Shown: positions 35,123 through 47,945 of the stretch, in pieces | Numbering within the stretch: the first letter of the stretch is position 1 | How the letters are laid out: each line of letters opens with the position of its first letter | Source: Aspidiotus rigidus | Lineage: Eukaryota > Arthropoda > Insecta > Hemiptera > Diaspididae | Assembly: GCA_035079385.1 (NCBI GenBank) | Contig: JAVHKY010000052.1 | Span: 3,658,001 to 3,722,000, forward strand | Direction: 5' to 3' | Length of the DNA stretch: 64,000 nucleotides | Position numbers and translations under genes: made by a program | Notes under the pieces: generated by a model | The model's database searches: none | Told to the model about the DNA's origin: nothing | Seen by the model: the letters and a program-made list of their open reading frames with translations, nothing else

Positions 35123-36839
35123 AGGCTTTTATGAATGCGAGCTTTTACGAGTGAATTGGACGTCATCTGCAAATATGGACAGAATATAATTCCCTTCGGT
35201 TATTTAATATTTGAAAAGAGCTCTTTTTTCGTCTTTTTGTTGCTTCCTTGTTCCTCCTTTCTTCTTAATGCTATGTTCTTCTCTTTTTCTCACCCCTCCT
35301 TCCTTTCATATCAGTATACACGATCATCATAATATCGGTAATCAAATCGAAGAGCGCACAATATTTGAATATTGACTTCTTTTGTACATAAAAGCGAAAT
35401 TTCATCACCGTACACAAATTCGGTGGTATGTTTTCTCTGGAGGACCTAAATTGACTTATAATATGCGAAAACGTAGTATGATTTTACCCTCTTGTTGTGG
35501 AAGTTCTTACCTTTTTCTGACTTGTCGTCGGTATGTCAAGATGGTAGTTTCTTGCGCGGTTTATAATGTTTCGTCCTTCTCTACGAGGTGTGATAAAATC
35601 TTACAGCCTCTCCTAAGGACGGCGCGATACTCAGAGGGCACGAACGTTTAGTGACTGTATATAAGAAACTAGACAGAAGCGGCAAAAGTAATAGCAACCG
35701 ATGCGACATAAACTTATTTTATTCCAACCCCCTATAGACGGTATGAACACGTATCATCCATTTGTCGCCGATTTGAAAATCATCTTTAGTTAGTGACCCC
35801 ATCAATGACTTCGTTTTACGTGCGCGGCATCGATTTAATATGTATTATTTTCGTGAAGTATAAAAAGGGCGAAAGAGTAGATGCTAATTTCTATAAGTAC
35901 TCGTACATGCATACACTATACCTAATATAAACAACCTTCTTAGTTGAAAACTTTAAATTTGAAGCTCACTTGTCAGATAATTTTTTTTCTTATCTGCAAA
36001 ATGAAAAGATGAAATAAAAGGGGAAGACGCAGAAGGAAAAGTATTAGAAGGAGAGTTGTAACGTAGTTTTTTTCTTTTTTCTTTGAATCAAGGCGATTAA
36101 AAAAATCTAACTCATCATAGGAAGTTAATTCGCGTTAAATTACTTTTTTTCCTTTCTACGATTACGTTTTCAACTATTTGTTTGCGCAAGGAATATAGTG
36201 AGTGGGAAGTAGGTGTAAAGTGACTGTATACCTATTCGGGTTAACTAGTGCATGAAGATGAACAAGAATTCGCGTGAAGTTGATGTAGATAGAAGTGAAA
36301 CGATAGAATGATTCGCCTTTTTCCATCTCCTTTTGAAGATTTCGAATATTTGATTAACTCGAGGAAAAGAAGATGAAAAAAGAAAAAAAGCAAACAGTTA
36401 GAGTCGTTTTTTTTTTTTTCGTTTCTTCCCGTGCCCATAATGAGAAACTTTTTTGCATGTAGGGTCATCATTGAAACATTTATAGTGAGTGTTGTATACA
36501 AATATATAACGCCTTTAAACAACAAAAGTTTCATTTTACAAGTTACATTTGGTTTTATTCCGCAAATGACTCAATGACGGGCTATATACTCGTAGTTCGA
36601 TAGTTCACAAATTATGAACTGAAAGAATAATATAGAAATATGTATCTGGAAAAATTATACTTTCATCTTTCAAGTACATGAAGAAATTTTTTGTCGACAA
36701 TTTTATTTTTGTAGAATATAATTATAAATGAAATCGAAGTTGATCAAAGAAATTGAAACTTTTGTAGATTTGAAATCTATCAAAGATTTGTGAATTAATA
36801 TCATGATCTGAAAAATCACCTCGGTAAAATTATGAGAAA
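35123..36839. other. Intergenic sequence, nothing recognised
   Basis: Short frames only. A 97-codon minus-strand ATG frame at 36241-36534 begins with a hydrophobic stretch but runs through a poly(T) tract and ends in Ser/Cys repeats, so it is not supported. Confidence 0.4.
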
Positions 36840-38340
36840 CTTTTTAGCTCGACGAGGTCTGATGGCACCTCACTACTCGAGAGTTATCAAGACTCGTCCC
36901 TGACCACGACTAAGGAAAATAGACCTGATATACAGAATAACTAGGCTTATACTAACTAGGCTTAATATACAGTAGGCTAGGTCTAGGGACTTGGAAAAAT
37001 TTCAAACTTTAGCCTTCATTATAATAGGTCGAATATACTAGACTAGGCCTATAATAAGTACCGTGAAAAATGTGGAACCTTAGCCTTCATTATACTAAGT
37101 TTAATATATCGTTTCAGGCCTATTTATTTATTTATTTATTTTAAATTTACTTATTTTTTGAGGTGGTGCCGACAACAGTCCTTGGACCAATTACCGCCGA
37201 CACCACCTTTACAAAGTGATTTCATAAACCTAGGACATATTAACTAACCTAAAAAATTTCAATTTTTAGCCTTCGTTATACTAGGCTTGATATACAGTAT
37301 CACTAGGCTTATACTAACTAGGCCTAATATACAGTATATATACTAAACTAGCCTGAAACACCTTCTATCATACGTAGCCCGGAAGTAGAAGTTTTAACAG
37401 GAAACCTATTTTATGGGTGGTTTTTGAGAAGTTTGCCGTGCGCCGTCTGACGAAAAACTTGACAAAATTTCGACCCACTAGCCAGCTCGAGAGTCGAAAT
37501 TTTTCCAAGTTTTTTGCCGGATGGCACAAGGCGCACGGCGATTTTCTCAAATATCCTCCCATAAAACAGGTTCCGTGTTAAAAAAATTTCTACCTCAAGG
37601 CTACGTATGGTAGGAGGGAGACTTGGAAAAATTTCTACCTCCGAGCTATACATGATAGGTGAGGGGAGGGGGACTTGAAAAAATTTCTTTCTCTAAGCTA
37701 TATATGATAGGAGGGGGTACTTTTGAGTTATATGTGACTGGAGGTTCTATTTCGGCTGTTAGCTTGAAATACTGTATATTAGATCAAGAAGGAAGGCGAC
37801 CAAGCGGAGCGAGTGAGATTTCGAAAATCCTTCATTATACTAGGCTTAATATACAGCATACTGGACTTATTTATTTATTTATTATTTTATACGTAATTTG
37901 TACGTCTCGATAGCATTGCAACCATTGCTAACTTCTTCAGGTGTAGACAAATGCATATATTATAATAGGATGGAAAAGTTACCTAGAAAAATTTCTATTT
38001 CCGTGCTATACATGATGGAGCTGGGGACTTCGAAAAATTTCAACCTGTATATGATAGGGTGGCCGAGCTCTATCAAATAGAAAGAGGACTTGGAGAAGCT
38101 TTGGACGTTAAAGTGGATTAGGCCTACTGGAGAAACCACTGAAAAAAAAATGCGCTTAGAACTTGACCTGATGAGGAAAAACCATCAAGGTGGTGAGAAA
38201 CAAAGTTCAAGCTGTATAGGAATGACAATGCACACGAGTGACTCCCATAGAACAGGTTCCTCGTTTGCCTCAATAAACAAAGTTACTGAAGGCAACTCCG
38301 AACAGCTCACCACTTGGGCTGCGAGTTTTTTTCAATATGA
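36840..38340. repeat. Composite of GGAACCTGTT / CTAGGCTTA repeats
   Basis: Several overlapping, inverted pieces of the dispersed family lie here: ACTAGGCTTAATATACAG blocks (36.9-37.4 kb), an inverted CGCCGTCTGACGAAAAACTT / AAGTTTTTTGCCGGATGGC pair (37.44-37.53 kb), a GATAGGAGGGGG series (37.6-37.75 kb) and a terminus CCCATAGAACAGGTTCC at 38.25 kb. The 38.09-38.34 kb segment matches 62.25-62.48 kb in inverted orientation. No coding capacity. Confidence 0.8.
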
Positions 38341-38634
38341 TTGATACATGACCAAACTCATCTCAATTTATCCATAATCTCAAGTAATATTAAGTTTTTT
38401 TGCCTCGCAAATAAATATAGGAAAATCGCTAAAAAAAAGTTCAGTCTCCTTTTAGTCCTTAAGAGAGTACATAAAGATAATCCGTGTATATCAATCAACG
38501 TAAGAATTACTTACTTATAAAAGATAATCGGCTCAGTATTCAATCCGTTACTCACGCGCAACATCTATTTAATGTACCCAATAATTGTTGATTTTTTCAA
38601 TCATAATTATACGGTTGGTAATAAGAAGTTTTTA

Positions 38635-38741
38635 CAGCCGTAAAACCTCTGATTAGCGGACACTCGCGGTCACCTGAAATTTGTCCGTTATTCAGAGGAG
38701 TCCGCTATTTAGAGGTGTCTACTAAGGGAGGTTTTACTCTA
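38635..38741. mobile_element. Short palindromic MITE, pogo/Tigger-like termini
   Basis: The element begins near CAGCCGTAAAACCTCTG and ends GGGAGGTTTTACTCT. In between are ATTAGCGGACACTC and AGTCCGCTATTTAGAGG, the AGCGGACA-type subterminal motifs common in pogo/Tigger-like TIRs. About 107 bp, no coding capacity, and bounded by TA-containing sequence. Confidence 0.55.
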
Positions 38742-39399
38742 CATGATGCATTACCTTTTGGGCGAAAGAACTCAAATTGAAGGCTTTACATTGTTGTGCA
38801 GTTGTAAACCATCTGTGAAACAGTGAATGTATGATTTGTAAATATTCAAATTTTTTGTGCTTTTTTTTCAAGTTCTACATTGAGAGTAGAAAGAGATTAT
38901 CGAATGTGTTGTCAAAGTGTGTTAAGTGTAGTGCCCATGGAGGGGCCGAGTTCAAGATAGGATGTAAAGGGTTGTATACAAATTTTCGTTCGTGTGTTTG
39001 TCGAGAGAACTTTTGATTGTTTTCGGGGAAGAAAAAATGGTCAAAAGTCCTGATATTACTTTTGTTGTGGATACAAAGCGTATTTAGCCTGAGTTAAGAA
39101 GTTGAAAAAAATTGCGACTTAGATCCTTCAGACTGTGTTGAGAAAATTTTTCGATTGCATCTTCATAAAAGAAGAAATAGTAAATCTTTCCAGTCCTGAA
39201 TCCATATAGAGCAGAGATTTGGAAAAATCGTAAGCTCAGATTGAGACTCCATCAGGGAATTTTGAAAATTTCGACAATTTGGGTACGACCTTGCCTCTTT
39301 TTCATCTCAGTAATTTTTCATTGACATGGATGTATCTAATTTTAAGCAACTTTTTTTTTATGCTCTTGCCTCCGAGAAGGCGAGAGCCCCTATGGAATC
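38742..39399. other. Intergenic sequence, nothing recognised
   Basis: AT-rich sequence without recognised features; motifs such as TTGGAAAAATC recall the neighbouring dispersed repeats. Confidence 0.35.
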
Positions 39400-40562
39400 G
39401 TAAAAAAAAACAAGACTCAGTCGCCATGCGCTTCAGTATCTGGGTCTCTTGGGTTTTTTTTTCTAATTGACTGTTTCGTGACGGAAATTTATTTTCTCAT
39501 TTTTTTTAAAAAGATCTAGAGCTTCTTTTCCTATTAAGATGTAGAGCTCAAGAGATCTCGATTTTTTCTATGTCAAGATCTGGAAACCAAGAGATTTGCA
39601 TCTTTGTTCCACTCTGATCTGGAATCTCAGAGACGTAATATTTGTACGTACGATAGGTATTACGATTAGGGTGTATGGAGAAGAATTGAAGAAACTTCCT
39701 TAAAGACTGTACAGAAATTTGAAAAATGCTATGCAAAAATAAAATCATAGGTGACACAGAATAATATGTAATACGTGCAGTATTAATCAAACGATATATG
39801 TACATTATCTCATCAGCAATATCGATGTTCGAAGACTACCTTGGTCACTCTTGACGAAGACTGAACGAGAAATAAAATTTGCCAGGAAAAAATAAAACCT
39901 CAAGAGACAGAGAATGTATATCTCGATGAAAAACTTCCTGAAATTTGGAAATTGCTATGCAAAAATAAAATCTGGTGTAACAGAGAATGTATGTATTACT
40001 TTTTTTTTTTTTTTCTCGCAATTGTAAAAATGTGTTGTTATACATTGTCTGTTTCTTGAAATTTAATTTCTACCTGGCAAATTGTATTTCTCGTACAGTC
40101 TTCGTCAAGATAGTCTTTGAGCATCAATATTGATCATAATGTATATCGTTTGAATAGTTCGTATTACATATTCTGTGTCAACTACATGATTTTATTTTTG
40201 CATAGCATTATTCGAATTTCTCTAAAGTCCTGGCGAATTTTAGTCTTGTACATCAATTTTCAAATATTTTTGCAGCTTTCGAAAAAGTTTCTTCTTCTCG
40301 ATACTACAATAATGGTAATATACCAACCGTATATGTATCAAGTCTCTCAGGTTCCAGAACAAAGATGCGGATCTCTTGGTTTCCACATCTTGACACAGAA
40401 AAAATCTAGATCTCTTGAGCTGTACATCTTAGTAGGAAAAGAAGCTCCAGATCTTTTGAAAAAAATAAATTTAATTTCCGTCAAGTAACAGTCAATTGGA
40501 AAAAAAAACTAAGAGAACTGGATATTGACGTGCATGGCAACTCAGTCTTGTTAAACTGACGA
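39400..40562. repeat. 1.16-kb imperfect palindrome, about 520-bp arms
   Basis: The left arm (about 39400-39920) and right arm (about 40041-40562) are reverse complements along their whole length with scattered substitutions and small gaps. Paired landmarks include ACAAGACT..GCCATGCG with TGCATGGC..AGTCTTGT, GAGCTTCTTTTCCTA with TAGGAAAAGAAGCTC, and ATGCTATGCAAAAATAAAAT with ATTTTATTTTTGCATAGCAT. The 120-bp centre holds a third partial copy of the GCTATGCAAAAATAAAATC segment plus a T tract. Frames crossing it are incidental. Confidence 0.93.
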
Positions 40563-42545
40563 TACGTTTGCTCTTCACTCTATTCCGCGTTTGAATTTTT
40601 GCCTAGCGATGGTATTTGCGGCGGTGTCTCTCAATTCCACGACAAATAATTTCTGTACATCGTGATGATCGCATTTTTTCGGTCGTACCGTTCTCTTGAG
40701 TGGAGTGGTACGACTATAGATGCATTAAGACACGAATTATTCAACTTTTTCACGGAGAACAAGTAAGTTGGCTTTTTAGCAATCCTTAGATAAATTTTCT
40801 TGAAACTAGTTGTATGGGCGTTTATATTTTCAATCTTCGATAAATAAACTATGGTTTTCTGTTTTTTTCTTCTTTTCTTTTCTTTTCTTCTCACTCTTCT
40901 CTCATTATTTTTTACGTTGATTTTATAAAGTAGTATTCAATTTTAAATTATTATTATAAAACGATTTATTTTATTAGTTTCTTTTTTACTTCCTTATTAA
41001 ATGCGGTGATAGTTGATTTTTTCTTTAACATTAGGTATTTATTTGTCATTGAGCCCTAGAATATCTCGCGAATTTTTTCAATGAGGATGAAAGTTTTATT
41101 AAGCAGCTATCATTAATTTTATGGAAACTTACAGGTTTATTAATGAAGGTGATTGCAGAGTGCAGGGAGTTTGTTCAATGGGGTTGTTGTTCGAGTTTGA
41201 GCGAACTCTTTCAAGTCTTGTTGTTATCTATCTATTTGTATGAAGCTAAAAGGCTCGAATCTTTTCTCAGGTCTGCCCACCCATTATACTTACTTGGTCC
41301 ATCGGTACAATTTTTTCTGATGGCCTTCTCCAATATTCACTTATTCCAAGTTCCACCGTTAGAATATGAACCATCAATATTATTGCTGTACTACTGTCAT
41401 TACAATGGTGCAAGTAATATTTGATGTGCACTAGCGAAACTAGTGGAATACTTTGAATCATGAATCAGCTTTGAACTGAGTTGCTTTGTTTCTTTTAGCT
41501 TCCAGCTCTGAAGATCATGAGGTTGATCACATTTTTATTTGCTCTTTGTATCATGTTTGTGTAGTATTGAATACAGCGACGCTCCACCTATTATTGCAAG
41601 AAGATTTGCTAACATGCATCGTCTAATATACTTATCGAGCCTTGAGAAGAATTTTTCCTACCTCTTCTTATACTTCGAGATTATTAGTAAACTTTGCCTC
41701 TGTCTAATTGTACTCATTTTAAACCATCAACTATGAATTTTTCTGTCCCTCCTCTCCCCCCTCTTTTTCAATTTATAAACAAAGTTCTACCGGATACTAA
41801 TATGGCTGAAAAGTCGCTATTTCGTATAGACTTCTCTTCCTTTCATTTTTCCGAGTCTCAAAGTCAGAAATTTTATGACAGTGGAAATGTTTTGAAGAAA
41901 CAAAAATAATAAAATGGAAAAACTTTCCGTAAAATTTCGAAACCCAAGTTCAATGAAAACATGAGGGAATTTGAATATTTGAGCAACCTTAAGGGAAGTC
42001 AGAAATCTCAAGGGGTATTATAGAAGCTCGAAGCATGATCATAATATTTGAAGGAAAAATGTACCTAAATGTCTTGAATATGCTTTTCTACTCAAATGTT
42101 CTCCTTAGTCTTATTCTCCCCCTTTTTGAGGAAGGGGAGGATCTTCCTCCCCCTTTATGGTACCTACTACTTAGCAGTCTTGTTTTTCTTCCAAAAGGAA
42201 AAGAAAGAGGGAAAAAGATAGACGGTTATAGAACGAATATTTGTAATTTGCGTCCATGAGACGATGAACGAAATTCTCATCTATTGTCTTTGAAGAGTAT
42301 CACTTTTCCGAAAAAATCCTCGTGCTTGTAATGAACCAAGTTGATGAGAAATTCCGAGTCTAACGCATTTTATTTTCAGTCTAACAAATGGCGAAAAATT
42401 TTACAAAATTTCAGCGCGGGACTGATTGCGACGAACACGAACAGTCGTAATTTTAATAAACTTTTATTGTCTTCATCGCCTCGTAAAAAATATATTTAGA
42501 GCGTAACTTACACATGTCAAAGATGAAAACGTTTTGTATAACGTT
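40563..42545. other. Intergenic sequence, nothing recognised
   Basis: Frames at 41143-41424, 41694-41909 and 42035-42259 have no domain, signal peptide plus family donor, or other support. Confidence 0.4.
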
Positions 42546-42552
42546 TATATAA
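42546..42552 (+). promoter_or_regulatory. Possible TATA box of family gene 1
   Basis: TATATAA lies 77 bp upstream of the gene 1 start codon, a plausible distance for a short untranslated leader. AT-richness makes chance matches common. Confidence 0.35.
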
Positions 42553-42628
42553 TTTGCCGACACAGATAAAATTCTTGCATTTATCAAAGAGTTTCAAAAT
42601 TGCCTGGTTATATGTAATGATATTTTAA

Positions 42629-43492
42629 ATGAAAGTTATCTTAATTTTATGTTTTTTGCATTCCGTCTTCGCGGAAGGGAAAGTTTATGGAAATGATTTT
42701 CGAGAATCAGGGAGCTGGTTTCATAAGATGAGTGAATATCGTGAACTTGAGGACATTCCTGCTGATTCCTCTCAGGTAAATTGTGCATTATGAGAGCGTA
42801 AATCTATCCTGCTTTCACTGGTAGTAGAGTAGCGAATTAAAGAATAATTTAAAATTAAAATTCCAAGTGGTACATCATACGCTCCCATATTTCAGGTTCT
42901 CTGGTCCAGTCACTTATCCATAATCGGCTTAGAAACAAAGGACATGGCTTCCACAGAACCAATAAGAGTACCGTACCAGAGTATCTTTACCCCTTCCCCC
43001 CAACCAAATAAGAAAACGTCCGTCAAAGTTCGCCGACGAAGAATTAGACGTAAACGAAAGAGTAAAATATTTCCGAGTATAAGTCTTTTTGGGACATCAG
43101 ATTCTAAAAAGCGAAAATTACCTGAAACTGAATTAAACGTACCGGAGAAGCGGGCAAAAATAATTATTCACTCGCCAAAAATTCTTAATGCTCCTTCTCC
43201 TGCGATCCCAAAAGCAAAAGAGGAATCATTTGAAGATTTGTCCTCAGCAGAACCTATTCTGAAGAAAATTAAAACGAAGACAGAATCCACGGAAGATGAA
43301 ACACCTGTTAAATCTAATGGTTTTAATGACGACGGACCGCGAAAAGTACGTATTGGTCGACGGAAAAAAACGTCTGTAGTTGGTGAGGATTTAACGAGCG
43401 GAAAATCTCCCATAGTAAAGAGCATAATCCAAAAGCGACGAAGTAAACGCTGGCCCAGACGTCGCTCGTTGACCTTGCATAATATTCGATAA
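42629..43492 (+). CDS. Family gene 1: secreted Arg/Lys-rich protein
   Basis: Two exons, 42629-42775 and 42896-43492, joined by a 120-bp GT-AG intron in phase 0; 247 aa. Residues 1-16 (MKVILILCFLHSVFAE) are a clear signal peptide. The acceptor is followed at once by VLWSSH, the family junction motif. Further on are a basic run (RRRRIRRKRK, residues 95-104), LFG at 113-115, KKRK at 120-123, an acidic/Pro segment, RKVRIGRRKK at 198-207 and a basic tail (RRSKRWPRRRS, 230-240). No enzymatic domain, membrane segment or cysteine framework is seen. The basic runs resemble nuclear-localisation sequences, odd for a protein entering the secretory path. Function is unrecognised; a secreted effector or a DNA/RNA-binding secreted protein are possibilities. 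The RKVRI motif recurs twice in gene 3. Confidence 0.75.
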
Positions 43493-44748
43493 AGTTTTGT
43501 ACTTCTTTGAAAGTAAACTTTTTTACAGACTTTATTTCACTGTGGAATAGGAACTAAAAACTAAACGTGTGGAGCCGATATGAATTCGTGTTACAATTGA
43601 TTCGAGTTGCTTCTCTTCAGATATATCTTCCGGAAAATTCAATGACCAGAAACAATCGAGTCTAAGAAGTATAGAAACAAATTATTTCGAAAACAGAAGC
43701 TCATTGTTTCTTTCTCTCTGGGCCTATATTCTATAAAGTAGACCTAATTTTTTTCTTTTCTTCTACTTCTGAAAATAACATAACACCAATTAAAAGAAAA
43801 ACGTATACGTGGTCCTGAAAAGACTTTCTGAGGAGTGTATCAAGGTAAGTTAGTGCAGTCGGTTAATCGCACATCTTTTTGAACGGTCAAGAAAGTCAGT
43901 GCAGAAGTCGTAATTTTGATACATTATCTTCTTGAATACTCGTGAGTAAGTACATCACTAGTTTCTCGGAGTGATTCAGTGATTAATTTGTTCAGTCTCT
44001 ATGTCGTGGTTCTACTTTTGAGATGATGACGCTAGAACTACGCCCGTTTTAGGAGATGAATTAATTCGATGCCATGGGTAGATGGAAGTTACTTCATAAA
44101 TAATTCAAAAATTCAACATTTTAGAGGTCTCTTTTAAAGAATTTCTTCAATGTAAAACTCGGTCTTTTGCATCCGGTCACAAAATATGTGTAAGTACCAT
44201 CCATTTTTTGATTTTCATCTTAGTGACGAGAAAAACCTCATTCCGGTAGCCTTATATCATCTGAATCAATCTCACTGAAATAGAAAATTTTTAGAGAATA
44301 TACTTTTATTTGCATCATGGTTCGAAGTACGAGGGCAATAAATGTTAGCTGTTCTGTTGAGTGCGGCGTAAATGAGGCAGCTACCCACTGTTACCTACTT
44401 GTAATTAACTTACATCAAAATTATTTTCACACTTTACTATCGAATTTGTTTCTACGTACGGTACTGCTTTCACTGTATTCAGAATACAGGTGAAATGACG
44501 AGAAAAACATCCAGGTGAATGAATTGTTAACCATGTATGGTGCGAAAGGCAAATTAATAGAGTATTTGTTTCATTCAAATATAAGCCGAAATTTTCTGTT
44601 TTTCGTGTAGAAAATTGTATGGATGCACACGTGAAGCACAATTATGTTTCAATTGTTTATAACTGCTTCATAGTTTGAAATGTTTATTTTTAAATCGAAG
44701 AAAATCTATACGAGCAAAAACACCTACAGAATCACTCGAATACGCGAG
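43493..44748. other. Intergenic sequence between family genes 1 and 2
   Basis: No further exon with the family signature was found on either strand. No clear AATAAA follows gene 1, so its 3' end is not placed. Confidence 0.4.
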
Positions 44749-44756
44749 TATATAAA
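44749..44756 (+). promoter_or_regulatory. TATA box of family gene 2
   Basis: TATATAAA in the context CGAGTATATAAATTCC lies 95 bp upstream of the gene 2 start codon. Confidence 0.5.
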
Positions 44757-44843
44757 TTCCGTATTCGTTAAATTTTCAAAGTTTCCAGTTAATTTGCTAA
44801 TGTTAGTGAACGTTTCATAACGAGTAAAATAGGTACTAAAAAA

Positions 44844-46930
44844 ATGTTGATTATTTATATTTTAACAATATACTTTTCGTGTTTGATATATTGTCAAGGA
44901 GTCGAAAATCGCGGAAACGACGTATTAAACAACCCCGATGTAGATGAACAGCTTCTTCGTAATAACAACGAGGTAAAACAATTTCGAATTCAAATTGTAC
45001 AAGGTGTAAGGCACGTAGCAAAAAAAAAAAAAATAAGCTCACAAGCACTAAGTAGATTCACGTTCCACATTTTAATCGTAATTACACATACTACCTACGC
45101 AGATAAGAAAAGATTGTACGGCTACGTTATGATGGGATCTCTTCATCTTTCGAGATGATGATTTATAATTTTTTATGTTCATTACTCAGAAGGGGAACGC
45201 TGCTCAGAAAGATAGGAAGCAGACTAGAATTTTGATTGCAAAACTGGGTCGGGATTGAATAACTCGTAGGACGTGTATTAGAGAGAAATTAAGTTTAAAT
45301 GAAATATTTGAACGAGATTTTTACCAACTTGAACTCGAGTCAGAGAACTACTCATACGCCACAATTTGTAAAGTTGAGTGAGAAAAAAACATAAAGCATG
45401 ATGTCTGTGAGACTTCTTTTGCCCCAGGGGTCACTCATCTGTCGATTGAATTTCTTTAGAAAGTGTTTTTCGATGTTCCACAACTCGATGGGAGGAGTGG
45501 TTTCACTCCGTTCAATACTCTTGCCGTTTTTCTTAGAAACTGAGATAAAAATTTTCTTCTTGTTAGTTTTCTTAGCTGAATTATGTGGTGTAGGCTTCCA
45601 CTGATAGGAAAATATTGGGGTTGCACTTATCGACACAAAATGGTAATACTGAATTCCCAGAAAAGAAGTGCTTTTTCTACGAAGTAAGCTAAAAAAGAAT
45701 TAAGCTGCAAAAAAAAAATAATTGAAGAACAAAATAGAATGTAAGACGCAATATAATTGAAAAATACACAATATCGTAAAATGTACCCGAAATTTCAAGA
45801 TCTTCTGAACGCAATGAGAAAAATATTCACAAAATTATTTTGTTTGAGTTATAAAGGTATAATAACTAAAGCAGAGCGATAAAATGACATTATTATTTAC
45901 TGATTGAAGGCCTCCGACGTTTCCTCTTCTACCCCAACGGTATTCGCTCACCTTCTTTGGGAACCGCGACGCCCCACCGTCTAATCTTTATACCTAGTGC
46001 TTTGGTTACTCCAATTCATCATCTTTTGAAGATTTGTCATCGACGAAATCGTCAACTTACGTTTCATCCATTAAAAAGTTTTATAGATTTATTAAATGGT
46101 ACCGGTACGCGTAAAATATAACAATTGCTGTGAGCTGTCGACTGTTGGTAATTGAAGGTCCTAATTCGTGTCTACTTACAATCTACTTACATTTCTATTA
46201 CAACATTGTATCGCCCCTAATCAATCCCACTCACGATCATGTTGACTTCTGCAAAGCATTTCCTTGAGTAGGTTAGGAGACCTACTACATTCCTTATATA
46301 CACATTTTTTATTTACAAGCATTTTCTTCTACACTAAGAGAAGAGCATAAAGAAAAAAGTTCAATTTTTATGTGTGAACAACATGGGTTGATATTTTATA
46401 GGCAAGTTATTTTGTCATATCAATTTTAAATTTCGTCACCAACACTTCTTTTCTTCGTCGGTCGTCATCTCGGTGAACATCGTGTATTTTGTGTGCAATT
46501 ATTTTTCAAAATATTATCACTCTAACCCTTATTTATAGTGCTACATATTTCTTATCAATTTGCAATGATGGCCTTCTTTCCTTGCTGGGGCAATGAAGAT
46601 TGCTCTAACGCCCTCGATACACGAAACCATAATCAGTTTTTGTGAATCATATTATCGTTTCAGTTGATTTTGATGGCTCGAGCGTCAACAGTCGACCTAC
46701 AGTTGAAGCAACAAAAACAACTTGACCTCAGTACGCTAGGTCTGTCATACACAAACGATATTCGAGCAACACACCGAAATTCCAGACGGCGAAGGAGAAA
46801 TAACGGTTATCTCGGATTGTTTGGGGGAAGTCATAAAAGACAAAAAAACCGTAGAAACAAATTACGTCCAGCATCACCTACCCCTTTTAGAGTGGGTGTA
46901 CACTCTCCCCCCGTTGTTCGTGCCTATTAA
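44844..46930 (+). CDS. Family gene 2: small secreted basic protein
   Basis: Proposed exons are 44844-44972 and 46664-46930 with a long 1,691-bp phase-0 intron; 131 aa. Exon 1 encodes a signal peptide (MLIIYILTIYFSCLIYCQG) and ends NNNE before gtaaaa, like the exon-1 ends of genes 4 and 5. Exon 2 opens LILMARAST, a weaker form of the [VIL]LW junction motif. It then carries SRRRRRNN (residues 83-90), GLFGG (94-98), KRQKNRRNK (101-109) and a Pro-rich end. The Arg-run/LFG/KR order is the same as in genes 1 and 3. The intron is much longer than in the other members, so an extra internal exon may be missed. AATAAA follows 44 bp after the stop. No domain is recognised. Confidence 0.6.
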
Positions 46931-46973
46931 AGAGAATGCTGTTTTTTATTAATTGTGTAATTCATGTATTATG

Positions 46974-46979
46974 AATAAA
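46974..46979 (+). terminator. Poly(A) signal of family gene 2
   Basis: AATAAA 44 bp after the stop codon, followed by a T-rich stretch. Confidence 0.6.
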
Positions 46980-47234
46980 TATACATCTTTTTTTTTTCCT
47001 CTTTCTTCAAAATATTCGGTTCTTTTTAAATTTTTCAATGAAGTTAATGAAGTTGCGTTTTCGCAAAATTAAAATGAAGAAACCGAAAACTTGAATCAAA
47101 ATCACTGATGTTAAATGGAGAGAAAATAAAGTCGACGTTTTCATGCACCAGTACCTGAGAATTACAGTCCAGCGAGAGTGAAATGAAATAAATCCATCAC
47201 TGAAAGACGTGAGCAATTGGAGGGGACGGGGTTT

Positions 47235-47945
47235 TCTTTAAAGTAAGTAAAGTATCATCGAATTCTTGACGTCATTCTTGTGTTGTAAGATTCTCTTCTT
47301 CAAGAAATGAGAAGTCTCACCCACATAGAAGCCAGGACAGCTAGAACAGTACGATAAACAATACCAGAGTTTAGATTAGAAGGGAGCTTATCTTTGATTT
47401 TGGAAACTAATTTTTCGTAAGCAGAGTTGTAATTGTCGAAATAAATAGAAAAATTGGGATCAAATTTTTGAAGAATTTTTCTGATTATCTTACTGCTCGA
47501 GTGCCAGTACGTGAAGGAGAAATAGCGTTTTTTTTTTAGAATCTTTTATCACTTGCTTCTAAACTTAATGATACGTTCAATGAAATCACGAGGATAACAA
47601 TTATCTTCTAAAATACGGTCAAATTCAGCTAATAAAGCTTTGTGGTTCATCGAGTTGAAGGAAGCAAGGAAACTATTTCTTAGATTAACCGCCGTGTTAA
47701 ATTTGACAATCATAGGTTGACAGGATCTATAATTAATAATTTTATCTGTGCTCGTAGGCTTCCTGTAGTGACGAAAAGAAAAGTTATCGCCTAAAAAATT
47801 AATACAATTATTTTCTCCTTTTTCGAAAGTAAATTTGATGCAATCCTGAAAATTGATAAGAATATGTAAAACTTGGTCAAAATCGTATACACACAAGACA
47901 AATGAACTGTCGTGAACGTATTTCATTATGACAATTATGTCAAGA
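47235..47945 (-). pseudogene. Penelope-like element: RT C-terminus and GIY-YIG
   Basis: On the minus strand, from high to low coordinates, the RT end reads KYVHDSSFVLCVYDFDQVLH with INFL and FSFRHYRKPTSTDKIINY (47.55-47.94 kb), typical of Penelope-like RTs. After a frameshift a linker reads FDPNFSIYFDNYNSAYEKL. Then comes YCSSCPGFYVGETSHFLKKR with LQHKND near 47.25-47.37 kb, which fits a GIY-YIG endonuclease (Y..C.G.YVGET....R...H). The N-terminal RT half is missing, so the copy is 5'-truncated. It lies between family genes 2 and 3. Confidence 0.85.

Noticed and set aside
36241..36534. Minus-strand frame with a signal-peptide-like start
   Set aside because: It passes through a homopolymer tract, lacks the family donor and [VIL]LW acceptor, and ends in low-complexity Ser/Cys.
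47007..47216. Minus-strand frame with a membrane-like segment after gene 2
   Set aside because: Short, AT-driven Phe/Ile composition, and no family exon structure.
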